From Streptomyces davaonensis JCM 4913 (GTDB taxonomy: Bacteria > Actinomycetota > Actinomycetes > Streptomycetales > Streptomycetaceae), in assembly GCF_000349325.1 (NCBI RefSeq), contig NC_020504.1:1364001-1428000 (forward strand): a stretch of DNA of 64,000 nt. Direction: 5' to 3'. Shown here in pieces: positions 8,084 through 15,876 of this stretch (within the stretch, counting starts at the first letter, position 1; the number at the start of each line of letters is the position of its first letter). A program made the position numbers and the translations under genes. The notes below the pieces were generated by a model. That model saw nothing but the letters and a program-made list of their open reading frames with translations. It was not told the DNA's origin and made no database searches.

Positions 8084-9943
8084 TCAGTGGAGGCCGGATG
8101 ATGGGCCGTGAGCCACTCGGGACAGCGAGCGCAGCCAGACCTCGGCGGCGATCGTCGAGTACAGGACGGCGTCACGCAGTTCAGGAGTGGCCGGTCGCTG
8201 GGCCAGGCGGCGCAGCATGTCCGCGTCGACCAGGCCCATCCGCGCCAGATGGGAGTCCTCCCACAGCGCCATGAGGTCGCCGCGGTGCCGGCGCAGACCG
8301 TCGGCGGCGTCCATGGACGCGGCGGCCTTGTTGCTGCGCCGCAGAGAGGGCTCCGGCACGATGCCGTGCATGGCGGCGGTCAGCAGCGGTTTGTACCGCC
8401 AGGGCGAGACGCGTTCGGAGGGGCGGACGGCGAGGCAGGCCTCGATGACGCGGTCGTCGAGAAAGGGTGAGGCCATGGGTACGCCCGTGCGGGCGGCCAT
8501 GTGGTCCCACTGCCGGATGATGCGGGAGCAGGAGCGGATCTGCTCCAGATCGGTGTGCAGACCGCGGTCACGGTGCAACGGCCGCGCCCGTTCGGCTGCT
8601 TGGCGCAGCGCGGCGCCCGCGAGATCCTCCGCCTCCGGGGTCACCCAGGCGAACAGACGCGGGCTCATCCCCCAGCCGAGCCCCGCGGACACGGTGTCGG
8701 GCAGCGGGTCGCGCATCCGGTGTTCGGCATCCGCGAGCCAGGTGCCGTACGACCGGCCGTCGGCGAGGGCGCGCAGCATGCCGCCCAGCGGCCACTGCCA
8801 CAGCGCCTTGAAGCCGCGCAGCTGCCGCAGCGCGAAGAGCGGGCGGGTGCGCGCCATCCGGTGGTAGTACGCCTCCGAGCACCAGGCCACGTGATCGCCG
8901 CCGATGCCGGTCAGATGCAGCCGACTGCCGTGCTCGGCAAGAGCGGGCAGGTGGTGCAGGACCCGGGAACGGTCCATGACGCCGATGGTCGGCTCGTCCA
9001 GCAGGTCGTCGATGTCCAGCAGGTCGGTGTAGACGAGCGGGGAGTCCTCTGCGTCCCAGATCACGTGCTCGACGCCGGGCAGGCGTCGGGCTGCCTGCTG
9101 GGCCCAGTACAGGTCGGTGTCGGCGGGATCGCGGCCGGGCCAGGTGGAGGCGACGACGCGGGCCGGCGAGCGATGGGCGAGGAAGGTGATCGAGGTGGAG
9201 TCGAGTCCTCCGGACAGGTCGCAACTGACCACCCCGCCCTGCCGGGTACGTGCCGCGACCGCCTCGACGAGGGCTTCCTGGACCCGTGGCGCGCCCATCG
9301 CCAGCGGCACGGTCGGTTCGGGAGGCGTCCACCAAGGGGTGTGGCGTGCCAGGTGCCCGTCGGCGGACAGCTCCAGCGCGTCCTGCGGTGCCACGGCGGT
9401 GATGCCGCGCCACATCGGGGCCTGGTACAGAGGGTGCGGCACGGGCCACAGCAGGCGTACCGCGATCTGTTCCGGGTCGGGATCCGCGCCCAGGGCCGCG
9501 GCCAGGACGTCGGCGCGGGTGGCGGCCACCTGCACGCCGTCGACCTCGGCGTGGAAGACCAGGCGCAGTCCGGAGGCGGTGCCTCGGACGTGGATCCGGC
9601 CGTCGACGCAGGCCAGGAGGTGGAAGCTGCCGGGCAGTGAGCGTGCCCAGGTGTCGATGTCGGAGAGGTTGCGGGCACGGCCCGCGGCACGCCTCAGGTC
9701 GGCCGCGTCGACGTCGCTGCGGCCGAGGAGGGCCAGCGCGACCGTGGAGCCGGCCCGCGCCTGGACGATCTCGTCGTCGCGCCAGCGGCCGATCAGCCAA
9801 GGGCGGCCGGAGTCGTGTTCCAGGGTCTGCGTGCCGGGGCGGGAGAACGAGCGGGCCACGGCGGCCGCGTCCGCACAGTCCGGGAAGACTGTGCAGTACG
9901 CGTCGCCACGGCCCGCCGCCGCACTCTCGTGCAGTTCAGTCAT
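8084..9943 (-). CDS. Lasso peptide macrolactam synthetase (C, asparagine synthetase-like)
   Basis: 619 residues. The N-terminal third is a glutamine amidotransferase-like domain without the usual N-terminal Cys. The C-terminal domain has the ATP-pyrophosphatase loop LSGGLDSTS near residue 245. Lasso cyclases adenylate the side-chain carboxylate at core position 8 or 9 and close the ring onto the core N-terminus. Here the acceptor would be Asp8 of the core encoded just upstream. It starts 24 bases after the precursor stop; the ribosome binding site is weak, so its expression probably depends on the upstream gene. Confidence 0.93.
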   Translation of the reverse strand: MTELHESAAAGRGDAYCTVFPDCADAAAVARSFSRPGTQTLEHDSGRPWLIGRWRDDEIVQARAGSTVALALLGRSDVDAADLRRAAGRARNLSDIDTWARSLPGSFHLLACVDGRIHVRGTASGLRLVFHAEVDGVQVAATRADVLAAALGADPDPEQIAVRLLWPVPHPLYQAPMWRGITAVAPQDALELSADGHLARHTPWWTPPEPTVPLAMGAPRVQEALVEAVAARTRQGGVVSCDLSGGLDSTSITFLAHRSPARVVASTWPGRDPADTDLYWAQQAARRLPGVEHVIWDAEDSPLVYTDLLDIDDLLDEPTIGVMDRSRVLHHLPALAEHGSRLHLTGIGGDHVAWCSEAYYHRMARTRPLFALRQLRGFKALWQWPLGGMLRALADGRSYGTWLADAEHRMRDPLPDTVSAGLGWGMSPRLFAWVTPEAEDLAGAALRQAAERARPLHRDRGLHTDLEQIRSCSRIIRQWDHMAARTGVPMASPFLDDRVIEACLAVRPSERVSPWRYKPLLTAAMHGIVPEPSLRRSNKAAASMDAADGLRRHRGDLMALWEDSHLARMGLVDADMLRRLAQRPATPELRDAVLYSTIAAEVWLRSLSRVAHGPSSGLH

Positions 9944-9967
9944 GACGTCGGATCAGGCTCCGCCGAG

Positions 9968-10078
9968 TCAGTTCTTGCTGAGGATCAGCCGGTCGTTGCC
10001 CGAGCGCCCCAGCAGCCCCGTCTGCTTCCGGAACGAACCCAGTCGCACCAGCGTCGGCGCCTCGTAGACCTTCTTCAT
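9968..10078 (-). CDS. Citrulassin-type lasso peptide precursor (A)
   Basis: 36 residues, start ATG 10078 preceded by GAGGAGG eight bases away. The leader has Tyr5-x-x-Pro8, Leu10 and Gly14, the motif read by the B1 protein, and Thr20 at the penultimate leader position. Cleavage after Gly21 gives the 15-residue core LLGRSGNDRLILSKN, with Asp8 placed for an eight-residue macrolactam ring. From memory, the core closely matches the citrulassin family (GNDRL in the middle, LSKN at the end), where Arg9 can be converted to citrulline by a deiminase encoded elsewhere in the genome. No deiminase gene is visible in this window. An upstream in-frame start would add 24 residues and lacks support. Confidence 0.93.
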   Translation of the reverse strand: MKKVYEAPTLVRLGSFRKQTGLLGRSGNDRLILSKN

Positions 10079-10498
10079 GAAGAATTCCTCCTCAACGGTG
10101 GATTTCACGGCCTGCGTCCATTCGGAACTCAGGCCGTGCCCTTTCGACAATCGACTGTCACAGCTTCACCGCACCTCGACAAGCGAAATGGAAATAGTCC
10201 TACTAACCGGGCACGCGCGGCTCGTTACCACACTCTCGGATCTAGGTATACGGATCCTGCCTGGTCCAATGCTTCCGCCGGACCGAGACGGGGCATCATG
10301 GCGAATGCGCACAAGGATTCATATCGGCCGCCTGAAAATGGACGCCGCGAATTGAAGCCTGCCTGTTCACGTGCTGTTGGTTCATCTGTCTTGTGACGAG
10401 ATGCCGTAGGGGACATTCGAGTGGACTGCGGCCGTGCGCCGCAACCGCCCGCGCTCCCCCACCCGTTGTCTTCTCCATATCCGACCGAGGAGGCACTC
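10079..10498. other. Divergent intergenic region of the lasso operon
   Basis: 420 bases between the lasso precursor (minus) and a small hypothetical gene (plus). It is noticeably AT-richer than its surroundings, as expected of promoter DNA. It holds the precursor ribosome binding site near 10087-10093 and the shared motif at 10238-10257. No gene was recognised. Confidence 0.5.
10238..10257 (-). promoter_or_regulatory. Shared upstream motif GGATCCGTATACCTA (copy 1)
   Basis: On the minus strand the bases read GGATCCGTATACCTAGATCC, about 160-180 bases upstream of the lasso precursor start. The first 15 bases recur exactly, in the same orientation relative to the downstream gene, at 15660-15674 upstream of the membrane protein gene. 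The motif is AT-rich for this genome and contains the palindrome GTATAC. I do not know the regulator. Confidence 0.4.
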
Positions 10499-10789
10499 GT
10501 GACCGGAAATCAGATTTTCACCACGGGCAGCGCTGCGCTTCAGGATCTCGACCCCTACCGCTTCCCTGCCGCGCGCATCGACGACTACGTCCTGCCGGTA
10601 CCGGACCCGGCCGATCGCCCGTCCAGTCCCGTCGAACCGACCGACCGTCGCCGCCTGGACCTGCATGCCGCGCTCACCACCGCCGGCATCGCACCCCTGC
10701 CCGGCGACCTCGACGCCATCAAGGCCCTGTGCCGGTTGGACGACCCGACCCAGGCCGCGCTCCGGCGATGGATCAACCATGGCGCGTGA
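10499..10789 (+). CDS. Small hypothetical protein
   Basis: 96 residues from a GTG with GAGGAGG five bases upstream, which is the main evidence that it is translated. It starts MTGNQIFTTGSAALQDLDPYRF, has a Pro/Asp-rich middle (about 35-50) and a helical C-terminal half ending QAALRRWINHGA. No signal peptide, membrane segment or known domain is visible. It reads away from the lasso operon across a shared intergenic region, and an IS630 element begins 55 bases after its stop. A link to the lasso peptide is possible but unproven. Confidence 0.55.
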   Translation: MTGNQIFTTGSAALQDLDPYRFPAARIDDYVLPVPDPADRPSSPVEPTDRRRLDLHAALTTAGIAPLPGDLDAIKALCRLDDPTQAALRRWINHGA

Positions 10790-10843
10790 CCGCGCCCGGG
10801 GATCACACACGCACAGGCCAGGACTTGTCAGTGCCTGCCGCTA

Positions 10844-11972
10844 GTGTCCTGAGTCGTTAGTTCGCTTGCGGTTGTAGGGTGGGGCGGTGCCTGGTCCGAA
10901 GCCGTTGCCGCTGGAACTGTCCGATCACGAACGCCGGGTGCTGCGGGGTTGGTTGCGCAAACAGACCGCCTCGCAGGCGCTGGTGTTGCGGTCGAGGGTC
11001 GTGCTGGCGTGCGCGGAGGGCATGTCGAACGCGCGGGTCGCGGATGACCTGGGTGTCTCGCGGGAGACGGTGCGCAAGTGGCGGTCCCGGTTCGCCGCGG
11101 ACCGGCTGGAGGGTCTGGTGGACCGGCCGCGTCCGGGGCCGCCGCGGAAGATCACGGACGAGCAGGTCGAAGCTCTGGTCGCCAGGACGCTCGGCCAGGC
11201 GCCGCCGACGGGTGATTCGCACTGGTCGACGCGTTCGATGGCCGATGCCGCGGGCATGTCGCAGTCGGCTGTCTCGCGGATCTGGCGGGCGTTCGGCCTC
11301 AAACCGCACATCGTGGAGACCTGGAAACTGTCGACCGACCCGCAGTTCGTGACCAAGGTCCGCGACGTGGTGGGCATTTACCTGTCCCCGCCGGAGAACG
11401 CCCTGGTTCTGGCGGTCGACGAGAAGTCGCAGATACAGGCCTTGGACCGGACCCAGCCAGTGCTGCCGATGGCGCCGACCACGCCGGCGAGGATGACGCA
11501 CGACTACGTCCGGCATGGCACAACCAGCTTGTTCGCCGCCCTGGACATCGCCTCTGGCTCGGTCATCGCCCAGCACTACCGCCGCCACCGCCACCAGGAG
11601 TTCCTTCGCTTCCTGAAGGTCATCGACGCGGCCGTTCCCAAGCACCTCGAACTCCACCTGATCCTGGACAACTACGCCACCCACAAGACCGAGCCGGTCA
11701 AGAAGTGGCTGCTTCGGCATCCCCGCTTCCATCTGCACTTCACTCCCACCTCGGCGTCCTGGCTCAACCTCGTCGAGCGCTGGTTCGCGGAGCTGACCTG
11801 CCGCAAACTCCGCCGCTCGGCCCACCGCAGCGTCGTCGAACTGGAACGGGACATCCGCGGCTGGATCAACGAGTGGAACAAGAGCCCCAAGCCGTTCGTC
11901 TGGACGAAGACCGCCGACGACATCCTCGACACTCTTGCCGCGTACTGCACACGAATTAACGACTCAGGACAC
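10844..11972 (+). mobile_element. IS630-family insertion sequence (copy 1)
   Basis: 1,129 bases bounded by 21-base terminal inverted repeats that start GTGTCCTGAGTCGTTA and differ at one base (AGTTCG at the left, AATTCG at the right). Both ends are flanked by TA, the target duplication of the IS630/Tc1 group. It encodes one full-length transposase, so it may be active. It lies between two small genes of unknown function and ends only 41 bases before the next start codon. Confidence 0.93.
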
Positions 11973-11975
11973 TAG
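10887..11975 (+). CDS. IS630-family transposase
   Basis: 362 residues. The N-terminal third has a helix-turn-helix (about 40-70, ARVADDLGVSRETVRKWRSRF) and a second winged region. The DDE catalytic core shows Asp in LAVDEKSQIQAL, Asp in LILDNYATHKT and Glu in SASWLNLVERWFAEL. No frameshift is seen. The last codon and stop extend 3 bases past the inverted repeat into the TA duplication and flank. It cuts and pastes the surrounding element at TA targets. Confidence 0.95.
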   Translation: MPGPKPLPLELSDHERRVLRGWLRKQTASQALVLRSRVVLACAEGMSNARVADDLGVSRETVRKWRSRFAADRLEGLVDRPRPGPPRKITDEQVEALVARTLGQAPPTGDSHWSTRSMADAAGMSQSAVSRIWRAFGLKPHIVETWKLSTDPQFVTKVRDVVGIYLSPPENALVLAVDEKSQIQALDRTQPVLPMAPTTPARMTHDYVRHGTTSLFAALDIASGSVIAQHYRRHRHQEFLRFLKVIDAAVPKHLELHLILDNYATHKTEPVKKWLLRHPRFHLHFTPTSASWLNLVERWFAELTCRKLRRSAHRSVVELERDIRGWINEWNKSPKPFVWTKTADDILDTLAAYCTRINDSGH

Positions 11976-12013
11976 CGTTTCGGCCGTTCGCATACTTCAA
12001 GGAGGGCGGCTCG

Positions 12014-12487
12014 GTGGGTGCCAGTGGGTGGGATTACGTCACCGCGTACGACGGGGATGTCGAGGCGGCGCTGGAGGCGTTGCAGGCCAGGGTGTTTCAG
12101 GAGGAGTACGGGGACGGTTCCCAGTACCGAAGCATGGAGGACCTGTACGAGGACGCGGAGTTCATGGGGAACGAGGGCACGCACACGATCCTCGACATCG
12201 ACAGAGTCGTTGCCCTGGACATCCCGCCGATGCAGTCCTGTGTCTCCGACTACAACACTCTGCGCCCCTTGGCACTCAGCCGCGTAGTCCACCACTTCGG
12301 TACGGACCGACCCACTGTCGAGCAGTACGAGACGCTCGTCGCCGCTGCCAACCAGGTCGCGACCCACGAGGAGCACGTACGGACTCTTCTCGGCGAGTGT
12401 CGGATGCGATGGACCGGTTACTACGTCGTCCTCCGCTCCGATGACAAGCCCACCCACCTGGGGATCTTCGGGTTCTCGGGCGATTAG
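12014..12487 (+). CDS. Conserved hypothetical protein, possible orphan immunity-type protein
   Basis: 157 residues from a GTG preceded by AAGGAGG. Soluble and acidic, beginning GASGWDYVTAYDGDVEAALEALQARVF; the segment GTHTILDIDRVVALD near 55-70 and the C-terminal FRSDDKPTHLGIFG-like strand suggest a compact alpha/beta fold. I believe this type is widespread in Streptomyces and sometimes sits near secreted toxins, but I cannot name a family. The IS630 insertion leaves only 41 bases upstream, so its native promoter is probably gone or replaced. Confidence 0.65.
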   Translation: MGASGWDYVTAYDGDVEAALEALQARVFQEEYGDGSQYRSMEDLYEDAEFMGNEGTHTILDIDRVVALDIPPMQSCVSDYNTLRPLALSRVVHHFGTDRPTVEQYETLVAAANQVATHEEHVRTLLGECRMRWTGYYVVLRSDDKPTHLGIFGFSGD

Positions 12488-12517
12488 CGGCAGCCCGCGG
12501 AGACCGACTCCAGGCAT

Positions 12518-12553
12518 GCCGCTCTCCGCCCGACCGGTCGGGCGGAGAGCGGC
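12518..12553. terminator. Perfect palindrome between convergent genes
   Basis: 36 bases that are fully self-complementary (arm of 18, beginning GCCGCTCTCCGCCCGACC). It lies between the stop of the plus-strand hypothetical gene (12487) and the stop of the minus-strand cellulase (12560), so it most likely acts as a bidirectional terminator. There is no U-tract, as is usual in Streptomyces. Confidence 0.75.
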
Positions 12554-12559
12554 TGCTGA

Positions 12560-14086
12560 TCAGGTCGTGGGGAAGGAGTCCGGGGTGCGGATTCGGTCGC
12601 GGATCCAGACACCTGCCGGCTTGAGTGAAGTGGTGCCGGTCCAGGGGCCGTTGTTGTTGCACGTGCCGGGCTTGAAGACGGCTCCGGAGCGTTCGTCGTC
12701 GGAGAAGTTCCAATTGACCCAGCTGATCTTCTTGTTGGCCATCAGGTCGAGGTACTGCTGGGTGCGGGTGAAGTTGTTCGGGCCGTCACCGGAGGCTTCC
12801 TGGGTGCCGAACTCGGTGACGAAGATCGGGATGCGGTCCGATGCCCGGTTGAGCGCGTCCAGGTACTCCTGGTCGTGCGAGGCCGCGTAGAAGTGGAAGG
12901 TGTACATGATGTTGGTCGCCTGGACCGGGTTGTTGATGATGTCGGTCTCGTTGCGGCCGTCCGAGATTCCGAGGGAGCCCCAGCCGTGGGTGCCGATGAG
13001 GATCGGGGTGGTGGGGTCCTGGGCGCGGATGACGGGGATGAGCTGCTCGGCGTAGGACTTGATCCGTGACCAGCTGACGCCGTTGGGTTCGTTGGCGATG
13101 TCGTACAGCAGGTTGGTCTTGCCGCGGTGGCGCTGCGCGATCTCGGTGAAGAACGTCTTGGCGCGGGACAGGTTGTAGTTGGGGTCTCCGGGCGTGAGCT
13201 GGTGCCAGTCGACGAGGGCGTACATGCCGCGGGCCGTGGCCATCTCGATGAGCTGATGGACCCGGTCGGTGAACATCCTCGGGTTGGTCTCGTAGCCGCC
13301 CTCTTGGACATAGAGGGAGATGCGCAGTACGTCGGAGTTCCAGTCGGTGGCGAGCGCGTCCAGGGAACCGTTGGTCAGACAGTGGCTGTACCACTGGAGG
13401 CCGTGGCTGCTCATGCCTCGCAGTTGGATGGGCTTGCCGTACTGGTTGCACAGCTTCACACCGCACACCTTGAGCCGGCCGTTGATCGCGGCGGGAGTGG
13501 TGCCCGGCGGGGTTCCGCCGTCGCTCTGGGTGGTGGCGGTGACGGCGTTGGAGGCCGGTGAGATGTTGCCCGCCGCGTCGCGGGCGCGGACGGTGAAGGT
13601 GTACGCCGTGCTCGCCGACAGACTGCCGACGGTGTGCGAGGTGCCGGCCGTCGTGGCGACCTGGGCGCCGTCGCGGTACACCACATATCCGGTCACCCCC
13701 ACATTGTCGCCGGCGGCGTTCCAGGCCAGGGACACGCTGGAGGATGTGGTGCCGGTGCTGCGCAGGCTGGCGGGGGCAGAGGGCGCGGTGGTGTCGGTGC
13801 CGCCGCTGCTGTCACCGAGCAGCTTCCACAGGGCGGGTGTGTTGGAGGGCTCCCAGCCGGTCAGGGAGGTGTGGCTCTGAAGGCATTCGTAGTCCTTGCC
13901 GCCGTAGGAGACTCGCGTGCCCACGGTGTACGAGGTGTTCGGCTGCCACTGTGCGTAGGCGGCGACCTGAGCGCCGGCCGCGGGGGCGCGCTCGGTGACG
14001 GTGGCGAGCGCGGGGGAAGGAGCGAGGCCGAAGCCGAGTGCGGCAAGCAGGGTGCCGGCTAGCAGAGTTGACAGGGGTCTGCGCAT
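12560..14086 (-). CDS. Exported GH5 endoglucanase with CBM5/12 and fibronectin III modules
   Basis: 508 residues. Sec signal peptide (residues 1 to about 28, ending APSPALA). Then a CBM5/12-type carbohydrate-binding module (about 44-90, with AYAQWQPNTSYTVGTRVSYG and W at GWEPSN), a fibronectin III module (about 100-190), a Gly/Thr/Pro linker and a GH5 catalytic domain. The acid/base Glu is in DIANEPNG and the nucleophile Glu in IFVTEFGTQ. It should cleave beta-1,4-glucan outside the cell. Start at ATG 14086 with AGGAGG upstream; an ATG eight codons earlier is less likely. A palindrome upstream (14135-14153) may control it. Confidence 0.92.
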   Translation of the reverse strand: MRRPLSTLLAGTLLAALGFGLAPSPALATVTERAPAAGAQVAAYAQWQPNTSYTVGTRVSYGGKDYECLQSHTSLTGWEPSNTPALWKLLGDSSGGTDTTAPSAPASLRSTGTTSSSVSLAWNAAGDNVGVTGYVVYRDGAQVATTAGTSHTVGSLSASTAYTFTVRARDAAGNISPASNAVTATTQSDGGTPPGTTPAAINGRLKVCGVKLCNQYGKPIQLRGMSSHGLQWYSHCLTNGSLDALATDWNSDVLRISLYVQEGGYETNPRMFTDRVHQLIEMATARGMYALVDWHQLTPGDPNYNLSRAKTFFTEIAQRHRGKTNLLYDIANEPNGVSWSRIKSYAEQLIPVIRAQDPTTPILIGTHGWGSLGISDGRNETDIINNPVQATNIMYTFHFYAASHDQEYLDALNRASDRIPIFVTEFGTQEASGDGPNNFTRTQQYLDLMANKKISWVNWNFSDDERSGAVFKPGTCNNNGPWTGTTSLKPAGVWIRDRIRTPDSFPTT

Positions 14087-14134
14087 TGCGTCCTCCTGGT
14101 GGGGTCTCAACTGACGGTGATCTTGACCTCGATT

Positions 14135-14153
14135 GTTAGTAAAGTTTCCTTAC
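14135..14153. promoter_or_regulatory. Operator-like palindrome upstream of the cellulase
   Basis: GTTAGTAAAGTTTCCTTAC, 19 bases, imperfect dyad around a central G (7 of 9 positions pair), 49 bases before the GH5 start. Very AT-rich for this region. It does not match the CebR operator TGGGAGCGCTCCCA. I recall similar GTTAGGAAA-type palindromes before other Streptomyces glycoside hydrolases, but cannot name the regulator. Confidence 0.5.
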
Positions 14154-14377
14154 ACTTGCCCGGAGGTTAGGGCTTTGACGGAGCACGGTCAATAGCGGGG
14201 AGCGAGTCGGTCACGTAGACCCGCACCCTGGCGGGATTCCGCTCCGCGGCGTTGCGGAAAACAGAACGGTCACGTGGCCGGAAATCCTCGTCACCTACCT
14301 AGCGGTAACAAGGCGCCGTGTGCCACATTCCTGCCTGCCACCGACCCGATGGCCCCTCTCACCTGCGTGCCACACAC

Positions 14378-14417
14378 CCAGGGGTGACCCCTGCTCCTGT
14401 CCGGATATCACCCCTGG
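14378..14417. promoter_or_regulatory. Inverted repeat upstream of the SGNH hydrolase
   Basis: Arms CCAGGGGTGA (14378-14387) and TCACCCCTGG (14408-14417) are perfect complements. The left arm is also part of a perfect 15-base palindrome CAGGGGTGACCCCTG (14379-14393). The right arm ends 24 bases before the GTG start, so it may be an operator or a leader hairpin. Confidence 0.45.
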
Positions 14418-14441
14418 CCTGGCTGAACGACGGAGTTCGCC

Positions 14442-15626
14442 GTGTCTGAAAACGCCCCCTCGCCCCGAGCCGGCGCACGTGTCCGACGACGCCTCGTCAC
14501 CGCACTGACCGCGGCGACCATGCTCGGCACCGCCCTCGCCGCGGCCGAGCCCGCCACCGCGAGCCCGTCGAGCGGCCCCACCGCGATCGTCTCCCTCGGC
14601 GACAGCTACATCTCCGGCGAGGCCGGGCGCTGGCGCGGCAACAGCCTGAACAACAGTGGCAGCCGGGACGGCTCCGACCGGGCATGGACGGGGAGCACCT
14701 ACGATCCCACGCGCGTGTACGGCGACACGGCGGCCAACGGCTGCCACCGCTCCGACTCCGCTGAGGTCAACAGCGCCACCGGCACCGGCGTGCAGACCGT
14801 GGTCAACCTCGCCTGCTCAGGCGCCACCACCGCCAACGTCTTCCGCTCCGCCTCCGGCGGCCAGCCCTACAAGGGCGAGACCCCACAGGCCGATCGCCTC
14901 GCCGCCGTCGCCGCCTCCCACGACGTGAAGGCCATCGCGCTGTCGGTCGGCGGCAACGACCTGGGCTTCGCCGCCATCATCGAGAAGTGCGCCAAGGACT
15001 ACATCGTCTGGTACTCGTACTGCCACGACGACCAGCAGCCCGTCGTGGACGCGAAGATCGACACCGTGATGGCGGGCGTGGCCAAGAGCATCGACGAGAT
15101 CCGTGCCGTCATGACCACGGCCGGCTACAGCGCCGGCTCGTACCGGATCATCCTCCAGTCCTACCCGTCGCCCATCCCGCGCGGCGCCGAGAACCGCTAC
15201 AGCGAAAGCGGTTGGTCCCGCGTCTCCACCGGCGGCTGTCCCTTCTGGAACAAGGACTCCGACTGGGCCCGCGACTCCCTCGTCCCGCAGCTCGCGACCC
15301 GGCTGCGACAGGTCGCCACCGCCAAGGGCGTCGAGTTCCTGGACCTGCGCGACATGCTCCAGGGCCGCGAAGTGTGCGCGAAGGCAAGCCAGTTGGTCAC
15401 GTCGACCCAGTCACCGTCGGCCACGAGCAGCGAGTGGGCCCGCTGGATAGACAGCAACGAGACCCAGGGCCCCGTCCAGGAATCCATGCACCCCAACTAC
15501 TACGGCCAACTCGGCCAGGGCCGCTGCCTCACCCTCGCCTACACAGCCGCACCGGGCGGCCACCACACGTGCCGCAACACCCCCGGAGCGGGCACGACCG
15601 GCATGTACCTCACGCCTCTGTCGTGA
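14442..15626 (+). CDS. Exported SGNH/GDSL-family hydrolase (lipase/esterase)
   Basis: 394 residues from a GTG with ACGGAG upstream. Signal peptide about 1-41 (ending PATASPS). The SGNH blocks are clear: block I SLGDSYISGE (catalytic Ser near 53), block III VGGNDLG near 168, block V MHPNYYG (catalytic His near 352). Several Cys pairs suggest disulfides, as in Streptomyces secreted lipases. It probably hydrolyses ester bonds in lipids or acylated sugars outside the cell. The Asn-Gly-rich stretch after block I is a common insertion in this subfamily. Confidence 0.9.
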   Translation: MSENAPSPRAGARVRRRLVTALTAATMLGTALAAAEPATASPSSGPTAIVSLGDSYISGEAGRWRGNSLNNSGSRDGSDRAWTGSTYDPTRVYGDTAANGCHRSDSAEVNSATGTGVQTVVNLACSGATTANVFRSASGGQPYKGETPQADRLAAVAASHDVKAIALSVGGNDLGFAAIIEKCAKDYIVWYSYCHDDQQPVVDAKIDTVMAGVAKSIDEIRAVMTTAGYSAGSYRIILQSYPSPIPRGAENRYSESGWSRVSTGGCPFWNKDSDWARDSLVPQLATRLRQVATAKGVEFLDLRDMLQGREVCAKASQLVTSTQSPSATSSEWARWIDSNETQGPVQESMHPNYYGQLGQGRCLTLAYTAAPGGHHTCRNTPGAGTTGMYLTPLS

Positions 15627-15659
15627 CAACCCTCCGCGCCAGTACCGATTTCGCGGCCG

Positions 15660-15679
15660 GATCCGTATACCTAAGACCT
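15660..15679 (+). promoter_or_regulatory. Shared upstream motif GGATCCGTATACCTA (copy 2)
   Basis: GGATCCGTATACCTAAGACC, about 200 bases upstream of the membrane protein start at 15877 and in the same orientation. The first 15 bases equal the copy upstream of the lasso precursor. Function unknown. Confidence 0.4.
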
Positions 15680-15876
15680 TCGGCGCCATCGCGCAACTCG
15701 ACCTGGGTTTCCCTCCGGTCCAGTTGTCCGCTGTTGGGTTCCGGCGTGCGGCCTCGGTCTCAGGCAGAGGTTCGATCGTCCCTTCTTTCGACTCATGTGC
15801 GTGGCGACACCGCGCCGTTCTGCGGATGGCCGCGTTAGCCGCAGGACGGATACCGCACACAGACGAAAGGATTCTG

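Larger units (their letters stand above)
14087..14441. other. Divergent intergenic region between two exported hydrolases
   Basis: 355 bases with no gene. It carries one operator-like palindrome close to the cellulase (14135-14153) and a long inverted repeat close to the SGNH hydrolase (14378-14417). Confidence 0.5.
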
